This document shows positions 47,164 to 58,480 of a stretch of 64,000 nt of DNA, one piece after another. Both the position numbers and the translations under genes were made by a program. The notes under the pieces are model-generated. The model had not been told where the DNA came from, searched no databases, and saw only the letters and a program-made list of their open reading frames with translations. This DNA is from Eucommia ulmoides (lineage: Eukaryota > Streptophyta > Magnoliopsida > Garryales > Eucommiaceae): NCBI GenBank assembly GCA_016647705.1, contig CM028329.1:14347910-14411909 (forward strand), given 5' to 3'. Position 1 is the first letter of the stretch, and every line of letters starts with the position of its first letter.

Positions 47164-47754
47164 TGATGATGCCTGAAAATGGATTGTTGGACATGTCACC
47201 TTGAGGTCTGGAAGGATGGGATATCCTCCGGTTTAACTCACTCTCCATCGGTTAAGGTTCCTGCAAAACAATGCATTGCAAGTGGATCTGCTGACGTTGC
47301 ATTTTTTGTGTGAGAATCAATCGAGAGTTCTCAGTAGAAGTTTAGCAGGGTGGTGGCGAAGAGAAGGTGTGCCTACCTAATTAACCCTTTGTTATGGTAT
47401 TTATAGGTGGGAGGAGACCAATTTAGAAAATCTTCCATGATTCTCGGTATACTATTAAGGTGATGGTGTTGATCTTGACTCCGTTACCATACAGATGACG
47501 ATGATTATAGGTATAGATCGTGAAGTTGTTACCTAGAGGGTGTAACAACACTTTCCTTACCAGGCGAAGGTTGTTCAGACTATTTTTGAGTAGGAGCGAC
47601 GTGGCTTTCTCCCCCGGGATGTCATGAGCTTGGCTGGGTATGGAGAAGGAGCTTGGTCGAACTAGTCAATTGGAGCTTGTAGTCGTCTTTCGTGCCAGTC
47701 ACATGTTTGTAACACGTGACGCTCTTTCAGGTCTAGTTGAATTTTCCCTCACCA
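47164..47754 (-). mobile_element. 5' LTR of an antisense Tat element
   Basis: It is 591 bp, starting on the minus strand TGGTGAGGGAAAATTC at 47754 and ending in ...CATCA next to the primer site. It is the same family as 20263-20865 and 41025-41403. With the 3' LTR at 41025-41403 it may bracket one element whose interior was replaced by the Ogre-like sequence. Confidence 0.65.
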
Positions 47755-48204
47755 CTATTTATTTATTTTTTTTTTTATTTTTTTTACTTAAATAGGAAAT
47801 ATTGGCAACCTATGAGCTTACGCCGTAACCAGATAATTGCCATTATTTCTCCAACTTCTTAATTAGATTTTTCATTTTCTGTTTTTTTAATCACCTTTTT
47901 ACTTTCATTATCAGTTTTGTATTTTTGATTTTTTGCTTATTCGATTTTTCGTTTACTACTTTTTATTTTTGAGTTTTAGATTATTATTATTATTATTATT
48001 ATTATTTTATTTGATTTTTTTTTTATTTTTTTTTATTTTTTAATTCTATTCTTTTTGTGTTATTTTATATTTTTTTTGACTTTCTATTTTTTTTGGTTTT
48101 GACTCTTTTTTTGTCTTTGTTTTTGTTTTCTATTTTTTTTTTTAGAGACAGCTAGATAGGGAGAGATTTGTTTGTAAAGTTTTATGGGTAATTAATTTTT
48201 TTTG
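47755..48204. other. T-rich low-complexity interval
   Basis: No gene is visible. It holds long runs of T, TTTTTATT-type text and a (TTA)n tract at 47982-48006. Confidence 0.6.
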
Positions 48205-48369
48205 TCTTCTATAGAGATCCAATAGAGAAAAAAGATCCCCCGACATGAACAATTAAATTTTCAGACCTCACCAAATTTTTAGAAAAAAGTCTTTCATTAT
48301 GACCCTCCTTGTTAACATTTATTTACAAATCTGTCATTTTGTCATTATGCAACAAGACAAATTTAGATA

Positions 48370-49870
48370 ACAAAAGGTGTTAACGTTAACGTAACTTGTT
48401 CAAGTAAATACCACTTACCTATATTATAATATTACAATAGAATTGACATTAATGTTGTTGAATCCATTTTTATTTTATTTTTGTTAATACATCATCTCCC
48501 AATCTGTCTGTTTTGTGCATTACGTTAACGTTAACTTATTTTATCACCACACGTATTGTATATTTTCTTTTGAATATTTATCATATTTTGTGTGTGTTTA
48601 CGTAATGCATCTTGTTCGTTTGTGTGTATATTAACGTTAATGCATTTTTTTGTGTATGTTTTATATTAGCGTCTCTTTCATTATTTGTTTTGTGTGCATT
48701 AACGTTAATGTTAGTTGCATTAATATTAACGCAAATACAATCTAACACATTAACTTAATTGCGTTAACGTTAATGTGATTACAACCCAACACATTTAATT
48801 TTATTGTGTTAACGTTAACATAATTACAACCCATTACACTTAATTTAATTGCGTTAATGTTAACGCAATTACAAATTCAATACATTTAGTTGTGTTAACG
48901 CTCAACACAATTATAACCCAGCCATTAACGTTTTTTTTTTTTTTTTATGTGCATTACGTTAACGTTAACTCATTTTACCACTAGACGTGTTGTGTGTTTT
49001 TTCTCTTGAATATTTAGTGTATTTTGTGTGTATTTACGTTAATGCATCTTGTTCATTTGTGTGTGTGTTAACGTTAATGCATTTTTTTTTTTGTGTTTCA
49101 CATTACCATCTCTTTCATGATTTGTTTTGTGTGCATTAATGTTAACGCATTTTGGTGAGTTTACGTTAACAATAATGCATATTTTGTTGCCTTTATCTGT
49201 ATTAAACGTTAATGCACTTAAAATTTTGTGAAATAAAAACCACTCACAACATAGACAAACTTAGTTACATCAACGTTAACGTACTTACAACCCCAAAATA
49301 TTTACTTGATTGTGTTAACGTTAACGCAATTACAACCCAACACATTTAACTTAACTGCGTTAACGTTAACACAATTACAACACAGTACACTTCACTTAAT
49401 TACGTTAACGTTAACACAATTGCAAACTCAGTACACTTAACTTAATTGCGTTAACGTTAAATGCATATTTTGTTGCGTTAACGTTAATGCACAATTTTGT
49501 GTGTTAATGTTAATGCATTTTTTTTTATATTTCATATTAACGCCTCTTTCTTTATTTGTTTTGTGTGTATTAACGTTAACGTATTTGGGTGAGTTTGCGT
49601 TAACGTTAATACACATTTTGTTGTCTCTCTCTGTGTTAAACGTTAATGCATTTAATGTTGTCCAGAAAATGTATGAAATAAAAATCACTCACTACACCAA
49701 CGTTAACGTAAAATTTAATACCCCCTCCATCTCCACCCTCATTCATAGCCACAACAAAAATCCAATTCAGATATGAAATATTCCAATTCAGATCTGAATG
49801 TGTATTGGGGTCGTGTTTCGTTAACGTTAATGCACATTTTTTGGGGTCTCTCTGTGTTAACGTTAATACA
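48370..49870. repeat. Array of the palindrome TTAACGTTAA
   Basis: At least 15 exact TTAACGTTAA 10-mers and about ten near-matches lie in 1.5 kb. Short units of about 53 bp (ACAACCCAACACATTTAA ... GCGTTAACGTTAACAC) alternate with a longer ~300-bp unit that starts near 48514 and again near 48948, with a third partial copy near 49470. Codon-like frames across it are by-products. Confidence 0.9.
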
Positions 49871-49879
49871 TTCACGTTG

Positions 49880-50640
49880 TCCCAGAACACTAACGTCAAA
49901 CATCACCACCGCGAAAACGAACAACACCGCCGAATCGAATATCAAAACCAAAAAAAAAATAAAAAAAAAAAAAAAAAATAAGAAATAAGAAATACCATGA
50001 ACTAGAGAGATAAAGAGAGTGGGGGAGGTCCGAATCTGACTGGTAGCCGGCGGTGGTTGCCGAATCTAGCTAGTGGTGGCAGATGGTTGTTCGAATTGAA
50101 GATGAACATCACCACCGCCAAACAATACCGCTGAATCGAGCATCAAAATCAGAAAAGGAAAAAAAAAATAAAAAAAAAATACCATAGTTAGAGAGAGTGG
50201 GGGAGGTCCAGACCAACACATCATCTTCATAATCCTCTTCTTCACACCAGGCCACCACCACTGTTGGTGTCACGTCACCAACACCATTGCCCCCAACCTC
50301 GCAAACCTCTTCCATCAACGCCACCGCCATCAACCCCCATATCTTAGTTACACGACACAACCAAAAACTTAGCAAGCATTCGAACCTCCATTAACGTCCG
50401 ATTGGAAGAAAAAAGAGGGAAACAAATAGAAATTTTGAATACAAAAAAAACCAAAACTCAGATCCACAAAAACAAAGCAAAACAAATCACATCACCGGCG
50501 GTTCGCCGACCTCCGTCTCTGTTTGCATCGGCCTCACAGGGCAAGCCATCGCCGGATTGTTTCCGTCGATCTCACGGGTCAAGCCATCACTAGGGTTTAG
50601 AGAGAGAGCGAGAGAGAACTCCGAAAACGACGATGCCCAG
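49880..50640. other. Gene-like text with internal duplication
   Basis: CATCACCACCGC...CCGAATCGA..ATCAAAA is present at about 49892-49950 and again at 50107-50150, each followed by poly-A and GTGGGGGAGGTCC. Proline/alanine-rich frames at 50402-50593 and 50109-50375 have no similarity I recognise. This may be a captured host 5'UTR or promoter. Confidence 0.35.
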
Positions 50641-51481
50641 CGGTTTGCCGACCCTCGTCGCCGTCTCTGTCTACCTCACGGGCAAAACAACCGTCGCCGT
50701 CGACGGTGACGAGAGAGAGAGAGAGAGAATTTCATACGAATTATCACCTGGCCATCTCGATATTCTCGGCGCCGTTATCCACCTCGCGATCTGTAACAAT
50801 AATAAAGAATTTCAAAGTATGTTTAGTGAAATCGAAAACGATTGATCCAGGAAAACACTCTCCTACTCCATACGAGCTTGAAATTTGAAAATTGAATTAA
50901 GTGTATCATGTTCAAGCACACGAAATAATCAATAGGCATCAGGCAGAGATTAAAGCATGTTTTATCGTCGAAATTAAGAAGAAAAAAAATAGAAATTTGG
51001 GGATTTTTCACTGGATCACCGATTTGAGAGAGAGAGAGAGAGAATATGATGATAGGTTTAGAGAGAGAGAGATCCTTTATGTTAGGTTTAGAGAGAGAGA
51101 GATCTCCTTTGACATAAATGGTTAACGTAAATGAGAGGGATATATATGTCTTTTCATGTCCGATTTTGTCCCATCTAAAGGCTAAAAACTTAATTGATTC
51201 TACTGTTTGGTCTGAATTCTAACCAAACTTATGAAAATGATTTTTTTTTTTAATGGTCTCTCTATGGGGGACTATATAATAAAAAAACTCAAGTTTTATT
51301 TTCTATTTCTTAGACCCAAATTGGTGATGAATAAAAAAAAATAAAAATGGAAAACTCAAATAAAAAATAAAACTAGAAGTATATAAAAAATAGAACAAAA
51401 GGGACAAAAAATAAAAATAAAAATTTTAAAATTTGAAAGGAAAAAGGAAAAAAAAAAAAAAAATTTAATATATAGACCCTA

Positions 51482-52442
51482 ACGGCATGTTTGGTTGGAC
51501 AGAATCGGGAGCGGAATGGAATCACATTCCGCCTTCGATTCCTATTCCGTTGTTTGGTTCTCCAATGGAATTACTTTTGTGATTCTATTGGAATGAAATA
51601 GGGTGAAATGGGGTTCCATTTGAGATAAGGTGAAATAAGATTCCAACCCAATGGAATCAACATCCTAAATTACATAATAACCCTTGTATTTAAGCCCTTG
51701 AAAATTGAGAACAAAAACAAAAACAAAAATTAGAGAATATAAATAGAAATTAAAGAACAGAAAATTGAGAATAGAAATATAAAATTGAGAACATAAACTG
51801 AAAATTGAGAATAAAAAATGAAAATTAAGAACAAAAACAGAAAATTGAGAACATAAACTAAAAATTGAGAATAAAAATAGAAATTTAGAGAACAGAAAAT
51901 TGAGAACGGAAACTGAAAATTGAGAATAAAAACTAAAAATTAATAACAGAAACAGAAAATTGAGAACAGAAACAAAAATTTAAGAACATAAACTGAAAAT
52001 TGAGAACAAAAACAGAAAATTAGAGAACGAAAACTGAAAATTGCGAATAGAAACAGAAATTAAAGAATATAAACTAAAAATTGAGAACATAAACATAAAT
52101 TAAAGAACAGAAACTTATTGAATGGAATAGTGAAATATAATAAAATGAGAGAAATAATGAAATAGTGAAATATAATAAAATTTTGTAATAAGAGTATAAT
52201 GAGAATTTTATTATATTTCATTCCATTCCTTCACTCATTTTATACTAACTAAACAAGATAACGGAATAATAATTTCATAAGAGTATAATGAGAATTTTAT
52301 TATATTTTACTATTTCATTTCTTCCCTCATTCTATACCAACCAAATAAGAGAATGAAATGGTGATTCTGTTGACAATTCCATTCCATTATTTCTTTCATT
52401 CCATTCTACCGTAATTTCATTCCGTCCAACCAAATGAGCCGT
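51482..52442. mobile_element. MITE with ACGGCATGTTTGGTTGG ends
   Basis: Inverted ends ACGGCATGTTTGGTTGGAC and GTCCAACCAAATGAGCCGT enclose 961 bp. Inner ends also pair (GAATGGAAT/ATTCCATTC text). No target duplication is clear. Its centre is a minisatellite. It is probably a relative of the element at 21493-21946. Confidence 0.65.
51700..52115. repeat. Minisatellite, ~20-bp unit, inside the MITE
   Basis: The unit is roughly GAAAATTGAGAACAAAAAC, with about twenty variable copies end to end (AGAACATAAACT, GAGAATAAAAAC and so on). It explains the absence of any G/C in long stretches here. Confidence 0.85.
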
Positions 52443-53379
52443 AAAAAATATAAAAATAAAAAATAGACCCCCCCCCCAACTACTATAATAAATTTTTTAG
52501 TCCCGAGATATGTTTTAGAAAATAGTCATCTGTTTTTTAACCATTTTTTTTTCATTATATATATAAATGTCATTTTATAAAAAATAGTAAGACGTGAACA
52601 TTTATATTTTTAAACATTTTAATATATTTTAACGCTGATTGTGCTGCTTTAAATGTTCACAATTTTTATATAAACAATTACGTTGTTTGTTATAGTCACA
52701 CGTTCTTTTATTTACATTCTTTTGTTATGCTCACGAAAACGATAGAAAAGAACATTCATGTTCTTATGTTAAGATCATTCACACTACTATTTAAATTTAA
52801 AATAGTTGTGAATATTCAAGAAAAAAAAGTGTTAAAAAATAAAAAATAAATGAATCTAAAGACAACTAAGAACAACGAATCAAAAATATTGAAAATAAAA
52901 CCCTAAGATAAAAAACACAAACTGGTATGAATATTCACCAAAAATCAAAACCGAATAAAAAATATTGATAAAAAATAAATTGATGTGAACATTTCAATAA
53001 ACATTCACAAAAAAAAAAAAAAAAAAATAACCTGGTAAACAAGAATAATTACGAAACATTCAGAAATCAACGAGAACCAAAAAATCAAAATCAAAACCAA
53101 AACATTAATTTTGTAATAGGATCTAAAAAAATATGGAACGAATGTTCACCAAACACAATGAAGATTCACCATAAAAATCCCATATGAAACATTCCTACTA
53201 CTATTTTAATAGTTGTGAAAGTTCAGGAGAAAAAATGTAAAAAAAAATTGAACAATCAAAACCGAAACTAAGTAAGGGGTAAAAATATAATTAAGAATCA
53301 TTCCACCATTGAACAACAAATGAAATGTGTACTTTCTGAAACAAAACAGAGGACTGAAACAAAACAAAGGACACGAATG

Positions 53380-53580
53380 AAGCTCCTATTTCCGTCGTCG
53401 TCACTGCTGCATTCTTCGTTCATCGCTGATTGTCCAACGACTTTCATCGGTCTGGATCTGAAAAGAACCATCGCCCACCGTGACCTCAAGCCCCAAACCT
53501 ACTCATCAACGAATACGGCAATGAACTGGTCACGAACGAACGACGACGACTCCGGCCATCGAATACGAACGGCAAAATCC
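53380..53580 (+). pseudogene. Protein-kinase catalytic-loop fragment
   Basis: The translation at about 53460-53502 reads KRTIAHRDLKPQ, the HRDLKPxN catalytic loop of Ser/Thr kinases. The next bases in a shifted frame read INEYGNELVT, as expected downstream of the loop. Only this short piece is present, so it is a captured or decayed fragment. The kinase subfamily cannot be named. Confidence 0.5.
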
Positions 53581-53902
53581 AGATCTTGAAATTCCTGATC
53601 TGTATTTCACCGGATGTCTAGCGAGAGGGCCGCTTGTTCACGGCGATGGTTCACGTCGATTGTTCGTGGTGATGGTTCGTGGACGTGTAGAGAATCAGCG
53701 ATGGTTCGTGGCTGAGAGAGAAACTTGTGGCTGATGGAGAGAGAGGGAGATAATCGACGACAGTGATGGAGAATTAGGGTTGCGGTGGGGGTTAAAAATG
53801 AACAATAGAATGGAGAATGGTAGGATTGCGTCTGTGTTGAAATTATGAACCATATAATGGAGAATTGGGATTGGGTTGGTTGATTTAGGATTTCTTTGGT
53901 TA

Positions 53903-53925
53903 CATATATATATATATATATATAT
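53903..53925. repeat. (TA)n microsatellite
   Basis: About eleven TA units. Confidence 0.9.
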
Positions 53926-53960
53926 GCAAATATTTCTAAATAATAACCTTTTTGCTCTGG

Positions 53961-54423
53961 TTATTGAGGAGAAAAAATGTAAAATTTGGGCTAAAAATTT
54001 ATAAAAAAAAAGAAAAAAAGAAAAAAAAAAAAAAAGGCGTTTTAAAGTCGTAAGACTATTGTAAATAAAACAAATATTAGCAAATTCCTATAGTGTTTGG
54101 ACTTGCTTGGTGACTAAACAAATAAACCAACATGATTTATTATCTTTATTTGTTTTTGGTTACAAACGTTGGGAGAGAGTTTTGAACACTAGATCTCTCG
54201 CTAGGAAGATACACTAGATAACCGCTACACTACAAATTTTAGGATATCAATATAATTTATTACCAATATGACAATGAATATTTTTGGTGTTTGTCGAAAT
54301 AATTGGCCATATATTAAACAAACTATTTTAAAAATGTTTATTTTATCTATTTCATTTTTTATTTTTTTTTCAGTAGAACTTATTTCAATTTATTTTTAAA
54401 AAATATATAAAGAGTATTGATGG
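53961..54423. other. AT-rich interval before the Copia element
   Basis: No gene is recognised. It holds poly-A at 54006-54032. A phrase near 54185-54235 (TTTGAACACTAGATCTCTCG) is vaguely tRNA-like but lacks any fold. Confidence 0.4.
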
Positions 54424-54791
54424 TGTTGGATGGAGCAGGTCAGATCGGTCTTTAGAGCATCTACATGGGTCATATATTTCATGGATCGTTACCATGTAAA
54501 TGTGTGCACCTTTTGATCTCAAGGATTACGTCTATTCGGTAGACACCTATTGGAATTGAGACACCCTTTGGGATTTTCTCTATAAATATGCGTTGATACC
54601 TTTAAGGTTTCTATTGTCATCAAATTATAAAAAATTTGAGTGGTCTTGGTTAGTAGTGTGTGAATATTATCGAAAAATACTCTAATAGTATTTTTTTTGC
54701 CAACAAGAGAAGAAACGAAAAACGAGTTGTAAATAAGTCTTCCGAATCCCAAAGGTATGCTTCTATTTTCATGTTTCCACATAAGTCTGCA
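54424..54791 (+). mobile_element. 5' LTR of the Copia element
   Basis: It begins TGTTGGATGGAGCAGG and ends TCTGCA immediately before the primer site. A TATA-like CTATAAATATGCG lies near 54580. The right end is firm from the primer site; the left end is a best guess. Confidence 0.55.
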
Positions 54792-54792
54792 T

Positions 54793-54804
54793 TGGTATCA
54801 AAGC
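54793..54804 (+). other. Primer-binding site, initiator-Met tRNA type
   Basis: TGGTATCAAAGC differs at one base from TGGTATCAGAGC, the usual Copia primer site. Confidence 0.75.
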
Positions 54805-55182
54805 CTTATAGACTCATTTCGCCAAATCATGTCGTTATAATGCATGAACAGTAGTTTTCATGATTTTTTTTTTTTCATTCATAACTGAAAATATATTTTT
54901 CCCAAAAAAATTGATATTTTTGGAAAATTTTTATACAGAAAAATTCTATAATTTATTACAAGTCCAACAATATAAATTTAATAAAATTTAGACATATGAT
55001 TGATTTTATATAATTTTTTAAAGTTGTTGAAAAATGTAGAATTTCGTCTCTATACGTTGCCATTGTTCTGGTTCTGGTTTTGGATAAGTGAAGAAGACGA
55101 TGCAAAATGGTGTTGTCTGCATAGTTCACAAATCGGCACTATGACTTATAATTTATTTGTAACAGTATATTGTACTCATACG

Positions 55183-55280
55183 TTGGTTCAGTGGCATCTC
55201 TCGCAAGAGGTGGAACCGCTTGGCGGACTGTGGTTCCGGGATCGAATCCCGGTCCCTTCTGTGTTATATATATATATATT
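55183..55280 (+). mobile_element. tRNA-derived SINE-like insertion
   Basis: The segment has an A-box-like TTGGTTCAGTGGC at the start and a B-box-like GATCGAATCC near 55239, preceded by GGTTCCGG, then a (TA)n tail. Spacing of the boxes is close to that of a tRNA gene, but the clover-leaf is not complete. It is probably a SINE or SINE fragment in the Copia leader. Confidence 0.5.
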
Positions 55281-55779
55281 AAAATAAAAAAAAGACTTAA
55301 GTACGAGCCTAAATCCAATAACAACGCAACACCTACCGCCACTAGGCCAGGCCGCCATATTTAACATCTATTGCACTGTTTATTAATAATTGAGTTTGCG
55401 TAGCATCAATTACATCCTTACTTGTCCTTACTTGTATACCATAATATGTCATATTTTATTTAATTTTATTTAAATTATCAACATGAATTATGTGTGAAAG
55501 TTTTATATTAATTAATTTTGGTATATGTATTATATTATTTTAAAAAAGCATGAAATTAAAATTTGTGCAATATTGAGCTTAGATATGTTTTTCTCATTTT
55601 TGTTTTGCGAATAATGTATCTGAAAATAATATTTAGATTTATAAATACAAGAGATGATTATGAGTATAGCAAAATTTTCTATCTTGTACTATAGCGCTAT
55701 ATTTTTTTTTAGGTTTGATTATTACTGCAAAATAATTAACGTGTGCTAATATCCTAATGTGAATAAAATATTGTGAAAT

Positions 55780-56066
55780 GACTTTAATGAATATAATAGC
55801 GGACCTTGATAAATTGAGAAATCGGATGGAAATAACTACGATATTTAGCAACGTAAGATCTAATATCTCCTAAATGAGCGAGAGGTTTTGGAAACACTAA
55901 CACATAACATGGAATCACCTCCGGAAGGTAATTCTACCCAACACCGGTATGAGATCGGAAATCTATCAAAATTAGGTCAAGAAAGATCGTAGTGCAAGAT
56001 TCACTATAGTAAGCTATATGCACGATGATCTGATTAGTGATTATGAAAGTTATACCACCGTACTAC
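55780..56066 (+). pseudogene. Copia gag remnant, first part
   Basis: Copia gag similarity is visible near 56000-56060 (ARFTIVSYMHDDLISDYESY block). It stops at the target duplication of the inserted LTR and continues after it. It is broken. Confidence 0.6.
56062..56066 (+). repeat. Target duplication ACTAC (left)
   Basis: It matches ACTAT at 58481-58485 at four of five bases and flanks the inserted solo LTR. Confidence 0.7.
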
Positions 56067-58480
56067 TGTAGACACAACATTTTGACCGTCCCGCAAAATT
56101 TTATGCTTTATTTTATAATTCATTTTGTTTTATTTTATTTTATTCTATTCCGAAAAATACAAAAAATAGATAAAGAAAAATCAAAATAAAGAAATGGGGG
56201 TTTGAAATTGAAAGAAGAAAAAAAGAGGGGAAAAATTGAAATAAGAGGAAAGATAGAGAAAATGAATGGATTTTTTTTTTTTTTCTTTTTGTGTCTAAAC
56301 CGAGAGAGAAATCATAAAGGAGAAAAGAGAGAGAAATCGTGAAGAAAGAGAGATGGGAGAGAGAAAGAAATTCAAAAGTTGGTGGGTCCCCCTTTGGTCA
56401 AACCTATGTGAGAGAAGGAGAAAAATTGTGGTGGGCCCACATTGCCACGTCAGCCGCCTAAAAAAAAGAAAAAACAAGGAGAAGAAGTGTGGGCCCTTGG
56501 ACACGTGGCAAGCAGCGAAAAGGCGGTTGTGGGTGCGTGAACTCACGCACCCGCAACCCTAAGGCTATTTTTTTGTCATTTTGTTTTTACAATTTTGCCC
56601 TTTCCCAGTCTAACTTGGACTGGGTTTGGCGGCCAAACCTAATTTTTAGGGTTTCCTAAGTGTTTTTCACGCCCAATTTTCTCCCATAAATATGACACTC
56701 CTCCTCCTAGTTTATTCATTCAGAAATTGAAAGAAAAAAAACTCTTAGAGAGTGATTCTAATCGTAAACCCTTTCGAGAAGCTGTCTGCATGAGAGAAAA
56801 GTCCGAACATCGGGATTCTTGGCCTAAGAATAGGTATGTTTTCTGATTTTTAATTCTTTTCCAGTTTACTTTTTTCTCTTCACAACTTAAATTCCTACAA
56901 TTTTTTTTTTGTCCGCTGACTCGATAAAAACACCAGGATAAGGTTCTCTATTCTCGATCTGAATCTTTGAGCGTTTAGACGAGAACACCCGTATCTCACT
57001 GTTTTTTATTTTTTTTATTTTCTCCATTTTATTTTATTTTATTATAATAAAGAGGAAAAACTAAAAAAACAAGTCGTCCGATAATCCGATGAAAACATCG
57101 GAGTGGGTTTGTCGTACTTAAACCTAACTCTGAGCATTAGGTGGATGATGTTTTATTACTTATTTTGCTGTATTTTTATTTTGTATTTTTTTGCATTTTA
57201 TTTTATGTTATTCTTCTTATCATAACCCTAAAAAAAAATTAAAAAATAAAATAAAATAAAATAAAATAATAATAATAATAATAATATCTTTTATTGGTAG
57301 AAATTAATCCTTATGAACCTTAAGTTGAATCCGACGATTCGATAAATCGTGAGAGAGTTTTTCGTGGCCTCGTTTCCATTCCCTGACTCGAGTGGAATTT
57401 AGAAACGAATGGTTTTAGGAAATCTCTTCACTCGGTAGATTTTTCATGGGGTTTCGTTTAAATTTCAGAAAGATTAATTTCAACTAAATTGTTTTCACGA
57501 ACCTCCTTCGATTCTCATATCTATAGAATTTGAGGGAATTTCAAATCGGGACTTCTTTAAATTAATCGGCCAAACTCAAAGTAGATTTTTCTTTGCATCC
57601 ACTTATTATGTTTATTTCTTGCATTATTTAGACGACATGTTTAGTACATTTGCATTACTCACGCATTTTTTTCTATGCATAGTTTTTTTTGTAAATTTCA
57701 TGAATCCATGTTATTTTTTCATATCTAGTCATGACACGTGCACCACTTACATTTTTTGCTATAATTAAATCATTGTCACATATAATCTGGTTAATTCACA
57801 TAGTATTTATATCAGTTTGCATTGACATATTTAAATTAAACCATTTAGTCATTTTTTGGTCATTTTTGCATATAAAATAAACTCATATAATTTTTAGTTT
57901 CTACATTCATATTTCATATTTATTCACTTAATTGAGTTTGCCCATTTAAAGTAAATAAATCTTTATGAAACATATATAAATACACCCCGGAGACCATTCT
58001 TATTGAATCCTTAATATTCGATAAGAGGTTATACCGGGGGAACATTCCAAAAAATTTAAAAACTTGTCCCATCTTATTTGTGAAAATACCAAAAAGATTT
58101 TATAAGAAGGAAATGATTTCAAAATAAAATAAAACACTCAGACTAAACTAATTGGACTTAATTGGAGATAAGGTACTACTTTCGGACGGGCGTCTTGGGG
58201 TGCCTAACACCTTCTCCGAGCGTAACCAACCCCCGAGCCTTTAAATAAATCTTTAGTTTGACCGTGTCTTTTTTTTAGTCAATTTTTACTTAGGCCTTTT
58301 AAATGGTTTTCTAAAAATTCGGTCACCTAATACACCATTTAAATCTAATGCTAGGTGGCGACTCATTTTTTTAAAAATAACCTAAATATTTTTTGAAAAT
58401 CGGCGTTTAAAAAACCCCCTCTCTTTAAGTTTAATTATTATTTAATATTCTTTTTCTCTTTGAAAAATCGGGGCGCGTCA
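56067..58480 (+). mobile_element. Solo LTR of an Ogre/Tat-like element in Copia gag
   Basis: This 2414-bp LTR starts TGTAGACACAACATTTTG and ends GGGGCGCGTCA, flanked by ACTAC/ACTAT, with Copia gag on both sides. A TATA-like CCCATAAATATGAC lies near 56680. The last 530 bp carry the 'cttaatattcgataagagg', GGTGCCTAACACCTTC and CTAGGTGGCGACTC blocks shared with 15744-16245 and 45240-45500. No internal region is left, so it looks like a solo LTR. It gives reliable ends for this LTR family. Confidence 0.8.

Larger units (their letters stand above)
48205..51290. mobile_element. MULE-like non-autonomous element with TTAACGTTAA array
   Basis: The outer ~200 bp on each side look like diverged inverted copies: TCTATAGAGATCC ... 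TTTCAGACC on the left against CCCCCATAGAGAGACC ... AATTCAGACC on the reversed right end. The left half (48370-49870) is the palindrome array; the right half (49870-51110) has GC-richer, gene-like text with (GA)n tracts and repeated CATCACCACCGC and GGGGGAGGTCC phrases. No transposase and no clear target duplication were found, so the element type is tentative. Confidence 0.45.
52470..53960 (+). mobile_element. Non-autonomous element, copy 2, with gene-like part
   Basis: It is related in reverse orientation to 38331-39780 through the C-run/AACTACTATAATAAATTTTTT end, TTTTAGAAAATAGTC and repeated GAATATTCAC text. The last third (53290-53880) is GC-richer with UTR-like TTCGTGG repeats. The outermost bases may pair as inverted repeats (ATAAATTTTTTAGTCCC against ATAAATTTTTAGCCC). 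Its family is uncertain. Confidence 0.4.

Noticed and set aside
48370-49870. TTAACG-rich text as a telomere-like repeat
   Set aside because: The plant telomere unit is TTTAGGG. Here the motif is a palindrome spaced by other sequence, not a head-to-tail G-rich strand.
54180-54240. tRNA-like phrase TTTGAACACTAGATCTCTCG
   Set aside because: No stems form and no matching A-box is upstream at tRNA spacing.
55183-55280. A functional tRNA gene
   Set aside because: The box-like motifs are present, but the acceptor and anticodon stems do not pair in a full clover-leaf and a TA tail follows, so a SINE is the better reading.
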